From: Helianthus annuus
Taxonomy: Eukaryota; Streptophyta; Magnoliopsida; Asterales; Asteraceae
Reading direction: 5' to 3'
DNA length: 64,000 nucleotides
NCBI RefSeq assembly: GCF_002127325.2
Contig: NC_035436.2
Location: 117,034,233-117,098,232 of the forward strand
Shown here: positions 57,507 through 64,000 of the stretch, piece after piece
How the letters are laid out: each line of letters begins with the position of its first letter
How positions within the stretch are numbered: the stretch's first letter is position 1
Position numbers and translations under genes: made by a program
Notes under the pieces: model-generated
Told to the model about the DNA's origin: nothing
What the model saw: the letters and a program-made list of their open reading frames with translations, nothing else
Databases searched by the model: none

Positions 57507-60500
57507 TTTCCTTGAAAGAGGGTATGCAGATTCAATGATGAAGAGGGATACCTTACAAAAAGGTTACTTCCCTCTTGCAACAAGATTTTTATTTCATACC
57601 CTGTTAATGTGTTTTTCAAACAAAACCACTTCTTTCAATGAGATACCATTAAAGATTCAAAACCTGGGATATGCTATTCTTCAAGATGAAAATTTCAATT
57701 ATTCCCATAAAATCTTTAATGATTTGGTTAAAAATGTCGATAAAAAGCCATTCTTACTTTTTCCAAGATTTCTAAGTTATTATTTTGAAAAGAAATTTGG
57801 TAAGGATGATGCTCATGTAATAAAACAAGGTGACTCTTTTCAAATAAACAGCTTAACTGCTCAAACTTTTACAAGAATGTCAACACCTTGCAAAACACAA
57901 GCAGGGGTGCCTGAGCAGAATTTAGCAGCTACCACTGCTCCTCAAGTATCTGCTGCTGAGCCTACTACTCAAGGTGATCATAGCAGCAAAACAACTGCTT
58001 TGAAACCCACACCTACAATCACCAAAAAGCCAAAACAAAAGAAAACTCAAAAGCCCCCCAACCCTACAAAACAGGCAACTCTGGAAGATGAGATCCCAGA
58101 GTAACTGCCAGTGATAGCACAAAAGTCACAAGAAACCACTGCTGCTACTTCCTCACAGCAGATGGTAGAAAGATCTCAACCTTTGCCTAAAACTCCTCCT
58201 ACTTCTTCTCAAAAAGAACAGGTTGATAGGGACACCACAATATGATGCTCTAGAATCACTTGCTTCCATCATCCATAGCCCAATGCCTGGGGCCAATTCT
58301 CTTTCTACACCCAACCTCACCTCCACAATTCCTCCACAAACAAAAATATTGTTGGATGCTCTTGATTTGAACCAGGCACAAACCAGTCCTTCTCAATCAC
58401 ATGTCAATGAGAACATACCTCAACAAGTGAATGGGTCTGATGTATCAATCATTGCTAACCCACCAACACAACCTGGGGAGGTTACACCCCTTGACTTACA
58501 AGTAACTCTTGGTGGTAGTTCAAGTGAAGCAGCCACTACAAGTGCTGAACCAACTGGTTTGCATTTGGACAGTGGTTATACCAATAAGACTTCCTTGGAG
58601 GCAATTTCTTCTTTGGGAACTCTTGTGTATCCAGTTTTTACTGTTTCACTAAAAAGTGTTTCTCTTTTTGAAGGAAGAAGACCCTAGTTCCAAGACAAAG
58701 GGGCATCAGTGGATGACTTTAGGAGTTCACTCCCTGAGCCAACCACTGTTACAACCACTACTAGTGGGAAATCAGATGATCCCATTAAGTTGGGTGATGG
58801 TTTAATGTACTGGGAATTGGCGGCTAGAATTGACAAACAGGATACATCTGTTGCAGAAATCAAAGACATGCTGCAACAGGTGTTGAAAGTTCAAAAGGTA
58901 CCACCCACTGCTGCTCCAGCTCAAGCTTCTGCACAACATGCACCTGCTGCAAATAAGTTATGGAGTCTATTTCAACCACTGCTCAACAACAAAGGGAATT
59001 AGCTGATCAGCAGCATGAGATTCAAATTCAAAAATTTAGAACTCTCATGGAGTCAAGATTCAAAGATACTCAAGCTGACATCAAAGCTATAAAAGCCCAT
59101 ATCCTAAACACCACTGGCAAATCTCCTCCCACTGTTCTCTTCATTGATAATCCACCTCCAGATAATGCCAAAAATGGGGAGAAAATCAAGCAATGGAAGA
59201 AAAAGGGAATATAAGATGGTCTTTATGTTGAACCACAGAAAGATGCCATGACTAAAGACATTCCCTTGCCAGATGGTAGTAAAAAGATTGATGTTACCAC
59301 AAATGCACTTGCTGAAGCAAAAGCAAGTGTAAAAAGGGACAGAGAGGCAAAGGATATGTCCAGGTGGAATGAGGAGAAAAGAGCTTATATGGAGCTGAAT
59401 GCGCAAGGTTGTTCTGAGCCAAAGGATGTTAAAAATCCTAAGCCAAAAAGAAATCCCACTAGAAAAGTGAGGGAACCCAAATCCATACCATCCAGACTCA
59501 CAAAGCATACTCCCAAACCACTTTCCAAAAGCCCCCAACATCAATCTTTCACCCAAACAATTGCTGTAACACCTGTTGTATCAACAACTGCTGATACTTC
59601 AGTAGTTTCAACAACTGTTAGCCAAACACCTATCACCACTTTAACACACACCACTTCAACACACACCACAACCACTGCCTTACCACCACCACCAAAAATC
59701 ACTTCACCACCAGAAACATTATCAAATCTACCCTCATCTCCTACCAAAAAGCAAAAGACAACAGATGTTACAACATCTGTTGTAATGGCAACTGTGGTTG
59801 AAACACTAGTTGTTTCAACAGCTGTTAGCCAGTCATAAATCACTTCCACTCAAATCACAACCACTGATCCACCCAAAACATCATCAGCCTCTCCTCAACC
59901 AAAAAGGAGAAGGTTAATTTTGAAAGATGATGATACTTCACCACCACCAACATCTTCAAAATCTTTATCACTTGTTACCATACCAAATCCGTTCCTCTCT
60001 CATCAGCTCAGATTCAAAAGCCAATAGCTCCTGCAGGTGTTCAATTTCCTCTTGAGCTCATAGCAGTCAGAGAAGAAATTAAATCCTTCTATTATGAGGA
60101 TGACCCTGCTAAAAGGAGTTTGCCATCAGTTGGAGGATATCCCAGGCCTAACAATATTGAAGAATATTTGAAAATTAAGGCTCAACAAGCAGAGGATATC
60201 TCTAAAAGAAATTAACAAGGGAAATCTGACAAAGAAATTCAACAGAACTACCAATTTTTGCTAACACAAGTCAGATCTTTGGAACAATTTGCAAAGAATG
60301 TGTGCCAGCAGATATCAGAAAGAGCAGATGAATCCCTGAGAAAAGATTATGTTGAAAACATCATGGCTCCCAAGAAATACAAGGGAGAAAAACACATGTA
60401 TAAAGACTGGACAATCCCTAAGCTGGAAAGTGAAGCAGCAAGGATTCAAGACATGATAAAAAAGAAAGTCAAACATACTCCTCCTGATTGGGAAAAATAC

Positions 60501-60911
60501 AAGAAGAATGTACCTGATAAAAAGGTAGAGCTGAGGAGAATGAAAGAGGAATTAATTGCTGCTGATTATGGGTCTGAAAATCAAGTGATGAGATGGAGAG
60601 AAGATAAAGTCAGGGCCACCTACAAAAGGTTGGAGGAACTAAGGAAGAAAATACAAAAGTTCCACAAAAACCTGATTACTCTAAAGCAGAGGTCTCAATA
60701 AGACCACCAAAGCTGCAAATCAAGAGAGCCACTGCTCCAGCTGGTGCTGCCATCTATAAAAGAAGACAACACAAACAGTTGGATGCTGAAATAGTGAAAG
60801 AATTGATGGCAGGTGATGACCTTGTAAAAGAGGGCATTAAGAGGATGATTGTAGAAACTCTTGGATTGGATCAACCTGCAAGCACTGCTCAGTCAGTCAT
60901 CAATAGGCCAG
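57507..60911 (+). pseudogene. Element F extra 3' ORF of unknown function, degenerate
   Basis: A long coding tract of over 1000 codons with several stops and frame shifts, read mainly at 57535-58104, 58223-58687, 58709-59214, 59248-59838 and 60258-60701. The start has a folded-looking segment (GYFPLATRFLFHTLLMCFSN, HKIFNDLVKNV, FLLFPRFLSYYFEKKFG). Then come long Ser/Thr/Pro-rich stretches with basic patches, a coiled-coil-like segment around RIDKQDTSVAEIKDMLQQVL and QIQKFRTLMESRFKDTQADI, and a Lys-rich helix-prone end (58709-60905). No transmembrane run or enzyme motif is seen. Copia elements normally end after RNase H. I do not recognise the family. Confidence 0.65.
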
Positions 60912-62644
60912 TGATGTGTGTAAAATGCAACATATAAATTACATCAAATGAGGCATAAAACTAACCCTTTTTAAGTACTAATGTTGGAAAAAGAGTGTTT
61001 TTGTCTTCCTTTTGTATTTTCAGGATTAAATGAGCTCAAATTAACAAAAGAAGCAAAAAGACAGCTAAATCTAACATAAATACAAGAAAAGGAACATAAG
61101 TGGATGGCCCGACCCCTCGACAGCATCCTCCCAAGCAAAACAGAGAAGGCAGAAGACTGAACACGCCCCATGCTCAGCCAGCACGGGGCCGTGCCCAAGA
61201 AGCAGCAGAAAAGACAAACCAGTAGAAGCTTCTATTGCCCACCACGGGGCCGTACCCAGTGAACACGGGGGCGTGGCGAAAGTACTGCAGGCGCATTAAT
61301 TGTAATTGCGGCGCATTAATTGTAATTGCGGCGCATTAATTGTAATTGCGAATTACAATTAATGAAGAGAGAGAATGTCAGACAGGCACGGGGCCGTGCC
61401 CAGTGGACACGGGGCCGTGCCCAGCCTTCTGTTCAGCCTATAAATAGGAGTGCTTGGTTTCATTGCAACTCATCCCTTGGCACACCACCTCTCTCACACT
61501 TCATCCACCACCCACCGCCACCATAACACCATCATCCACCACCATCATCCATTGTCCATCATAGAGTGTGTGAGTCATCTCGGGATCCAAGATTGATCGT
61601 AAGAGTTCTTGACAATCAAGGCCATGTTTGCCTAAGTCTCTTGCATCACTTGGTGAAGACAAGTGTCTAGTATAATACTTTTTATTTTTAATCTTTTACA
61701 CTTTTTATTTGGTTTTGTATTAATGACTTTCATAACTAGTTACTTATGTTGAAGGTGACTTTTCCTTATCGTTTGTCCGTGGTGTCTTGGCATTATTTTA
61801 CTGTCTATATAAAATAAAAGATTTTCACCATTCATATCTCCACGGTCTATATGGAGGTATGTTGGCTACCTGGTCGGGGGTTAAGGGAACGGTTTGGTAA
61901 GGGTCTTGCTCTTGTTCAGCGTTTAGAGGTCCTGCAAGTGACCTGGGTCAAATTTAGTAGGATCTCCTTCAATACCCATAGTTATTGGATGGCGGTGATC
62001 CAAACTCATTGACCCCCTCATAAGTTAACTACTATTAATACTATAACCAGGCTATTTAGGACTGTATCCCTGCTGACTCAGACTACTTAGTCGAGGGTAA
62101 CGTCACCTCCAAAAGAGGGGCCTACCATAATTTGCATTAATGACTTAGTTCATTATATTTCAATAGTCCGACCCTTTAGGATTGTATCCTTGCTGACTCA
62201 AACTACTGGTTGAGGGTAACGTCGCCTTCAAAAGAGGGGCCTACTACAATAACTAAGATAATCTCTTAAACAAGTGCAAAAGTGCGAAAATAATCAAAGG
62301 TTATACTAATACACGAGTCGGATCCAAGTGATTCATCTTGTCTATCTGTTTTTATTTTTTATTTTATTTTTCAGCATTTAGTTAGTTTTTATTTTCTTAG
62401 TTTAAAAATCTTTTCTAACATTTTGATTTGGTTAGACGTTGAGGATAAACCGGTACTAAAAGCTCTTGTGTCCTTGGACGACCTCGGTATCTTACAACAC
62501 TATACTACGTCCACGATGGGTGCACTTGCCCATATGTGTGTTTAGTGTTAGTGAATATCGTGTTTTATAAATTTAAAACTTGGCTAAAAGTGTAAAAAGG
62601 GCTTAAAATATACATCCAAAATATATTACACTACACACGCATCA
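60912..62644 (+). mobile_element. Element G: solo LTR, 1733 bp
   Basis: It starts TGATGTGTGT and ends ACACACGCATCA, with target duplication GCCAG at 60907-60911 and 62645-62649. It has no coding of note. A TATAAATAG box is at 61439-61447 and is followed by a C/A-rich leader, supporting plus orientation. Copies of CACGGGGCCGTGCCCA occur near 61181, 61221 (variant), 61387 and 61407. Two related 60 bp units (CTGACTCA...GAGGGTAACGTC...AAAAGAGGGGCCTAC) lie near 62070 and 62175. The length and ends suggest a Ty3 LTR, possibly Athila/Tat-like, but that is a guess. Confidence 0.82.
61286..61362 (+). repeat. Three 20 bp tandem repeats ending in an inverted copy
   Basis: GCGCATTAATTGTAATTGCG occurs three times in a row and is followed by GAATTACAATTAATG, the inverse of its centre. 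The end can fold into a stem of about 14 bp. It lies upstream of the G TATA box. Confidence 0.85.
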
Positions 62645-62977
62645 GCCAGCATCACCAAACTCCTTATTCAATAAAAATCTCCCAAGAAACCCACCAGACT
62701 CAAAAGTACTAAAGTGGAAAACTGACAAACAGACCCATGTACTGACAGTGATCAAGTCTAGTAGAGAAGTGAAGAAAATAACAAGGGAACAAGCACTTGC
62801 CCTAAGTCTTGAAGATTTGCAGGATCTCCTTGATCTTCCACTGTGCAGGGATGAAGATGATACAGATGCCTTAGACTTTCAGTTACAACTCAAAGGGCAA
62901 ATAAGGGAACTGTTGATGAGGCAATAAAGATCTACAAATAATGAAGGGTTTTGGCATTATCTATTCCATGGGGAGAT
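62645..62977 (+). pseudogene. End of element F extra ORF and polypurine tract
   Basis: Coding resumes after G and ends with an acidic/Leu-rich segment (REQALALSLEDLQDLLDLP ... KGQIRELLMRQ, TAA near 62926). The tract CATGGGGAGATTTT then directly precedes the 3' LTR and is the likely polypurine tract. Confidence 0.65.
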
Positions 62978-63693
62978 TTTTGGGATTGAACCCTATCAGA
63001 GGAACAGATAATTAAAGCCAAAACTGGATCAGGGCAGTGGATCCAGAATAAGCAGATGTTATGTATTCAAGTCTCTCCCCTTGAAAGTGATTACAACATC
63101 TGATGATCTCCAATCTACTGATCGTTACAACTGCTGACCTATAACTGCTGATCAAGTCAAAGACCGATGAAGACTAAAGCCCTGCTGTTCAACCTCTGCT
63201 ATGAGTTAAGCTCTGCTGGATATGTCAAGTACTGCTGGGTTCACATCAGTGGAAGGTTACAGCAGTAGTTTAGTTTATTTCATGTAATGTATTGTAATCA
63301 GTGTTTAGCATAGGAGTACTTGTATAGATCAGATGTTAGAGTTTGTTAGGAGGTTAGATGTCACTTTCATGGTGACGTCAGCAAAGATGCCACAGTGGTT
63401 TGTCCGTGCCTATAAATAGAACAGTACCCTGTACTGTTCTATGAGCTCTTCACCATCTTTCTTCCTGTACGAACAAATCATTGTGAACTCAAGCTGAGGG
63501 GGAGTTTGTTACATACATGCAATTGTAATCGTTGTTGAAATAAATTCAATCATTCGGTTCTTTGTTGAAAATGTGTGTTGAAAGCAATTTTTGTGTAAAG
63601 TTTTCTTCCATTTATATTCCGCTGCACTACTCATTCATTGTTCATCTTAATTCAAACATAAAACACAATCAAAACCAAACTCAGATCCTAAAA
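62978..63693 (+). repeat. Element F 3' LTR
   Basis: This 716 bp partner of 15802-16528 keeps TGACGTCA (63373-63380), TATAAATAG (63411-63419) and the start-site hairpin (63416-63442). It is followed by target duplication GTATC (63694-63698). Confidence 0.88.
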
Positions 63694-64000
63694 GTATCTC
63701 ACAGGCATTTTTATGCTGACGTGCCTATTTTCACATGTGTTTTCAGGAGCTGATACATAGGGTTGATCGTGATACACTTAGGCGGACTCGGGCCTTAGTG
63801 ACATAAAAGAAGCAAGACTAGTTTGACTTATGTTATGTTTCCTTTGTTTTAAGACAATGTAATCTCTTTTTATTCAAATAAAATGAAACTTTAAATACCA
63901 AGGTTGTGAAACAATAATTCTATCGCTCCACTCCCCGACGTTTTCGCCGCGGTTTGTTCTTTTACGCGGTCGGGGTGTGACATCGACGATTTGTTTGATC
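63694..64000 (+). repeat. Repeat-derived flank to the right of element F
   Basis: It continues 14983-15801 if F is removed. It has no gene. GGTCGGGGTGTGACA near 63968-63982 resembles a Ty3 LTR end in plus orientation. The last 18 bases are not a primer site, and nothing further can be said at the window edge. Confidence 0.45.

Larger units (their letters stand above)
15802..63693 (+). mobile_element. Element F: Ty1/copia retrotransposon, split by nested insertions
   Basis: The LTRs are 15802-16528 and 62978-63693, and target duplication GTATC lies at 15797-15801 and 63694-63698. Between them are a primer-binding site, degenerate gag, protease, integrase, partial RT and a long extra 3' coding region in copia order. 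It is interrupted by B (with C and D inside), E and solo LTR G. The segment from the leader to the middle of gag is missing where B lies. The rest of RT and RNase H is missing near 57506. Many stops and frameshifts make it non-functional. Confidence 0.88.

Noticed and set aside
61326..61526. A 66-codon ORF with RGRAQ repeats in solo LTR G
   Set aside because: It arises from the CACGGGGCCGTGCCCA repeats and crosses the TATA box.

Overview
This 64 kb window is plant nuclear DNA made almost entirely of nested LTR retrotransposons. I see no host gene, rRNA or tRNA gene. The organism is a flowering plant. The mixture of long-LTR Ty3 chromoviruses of Tekay/Del type with a copia element carrying a long extra 3' ORF suggests the daisy family (Asteraceae), but that is inference. 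I name the elements A to G; none has a name I can verify from sequence.

Layout, outermost first. 1-617: 3' part of a Ty3 LTR (+). 618-886: tandem-repeat flank. 887-14982: element A (-), a 14.1 kb Ty3 element with two 3416 bp LTRs, an apparently uninterrupted gag-pol (two exons) and an extra acidic ORF upstream of gag. 14983-15801 and 63694-64000: the two sides of the site where copia element F (+, 15802-63693) inserted, with target duplication GTATC. F is stretched to 48 kb by insertions. Inside F are: a rearranged Ty3 element B (-, 16579 to about 44996); element E (-, 49151-57218, duplication GTTGT); and solo LTR G (60912-62644, duplication GCCAG). Inside B is element C (-, 21107-40461, duplication CTGAA). 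Inside C's gag is element D (+, 27199-36422, duplication CCATT). The nesting is therefore four deep: F > B > C > D. LTR divergence counted by eye fits the order for F, C and D: D has one difference, C about 0.5 percent, F near 3 percent. B is an exception, because its two LTR copies do not appear to be one original pair.

Working parts. A looks closest to autonomous. D is very young and has a long pol ORF but has lost the gag zinc knuckles. C and E share one rearrangement that removes protease and the first part of RT. B and F are broken. Several features recur across the Ty3 families although their sequences differ: a phase-1 intron of about 90 bp near the start of gag (A, C, D; cleanly absent in E); an intron-like segment of about 460-590 bp inside the LTRs with conserved splice sites; a hairpin just after the primer-binding site; a palindrome (AATTTCG / CGAAATT) at the pol stop and polypurine tract; and, in C, D and E, a different short word repeated many times in each LTR. 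These shared cis-elements, with the extra ORFs before gag (A, B) and after RT (F), are the least ordinary content of the window.
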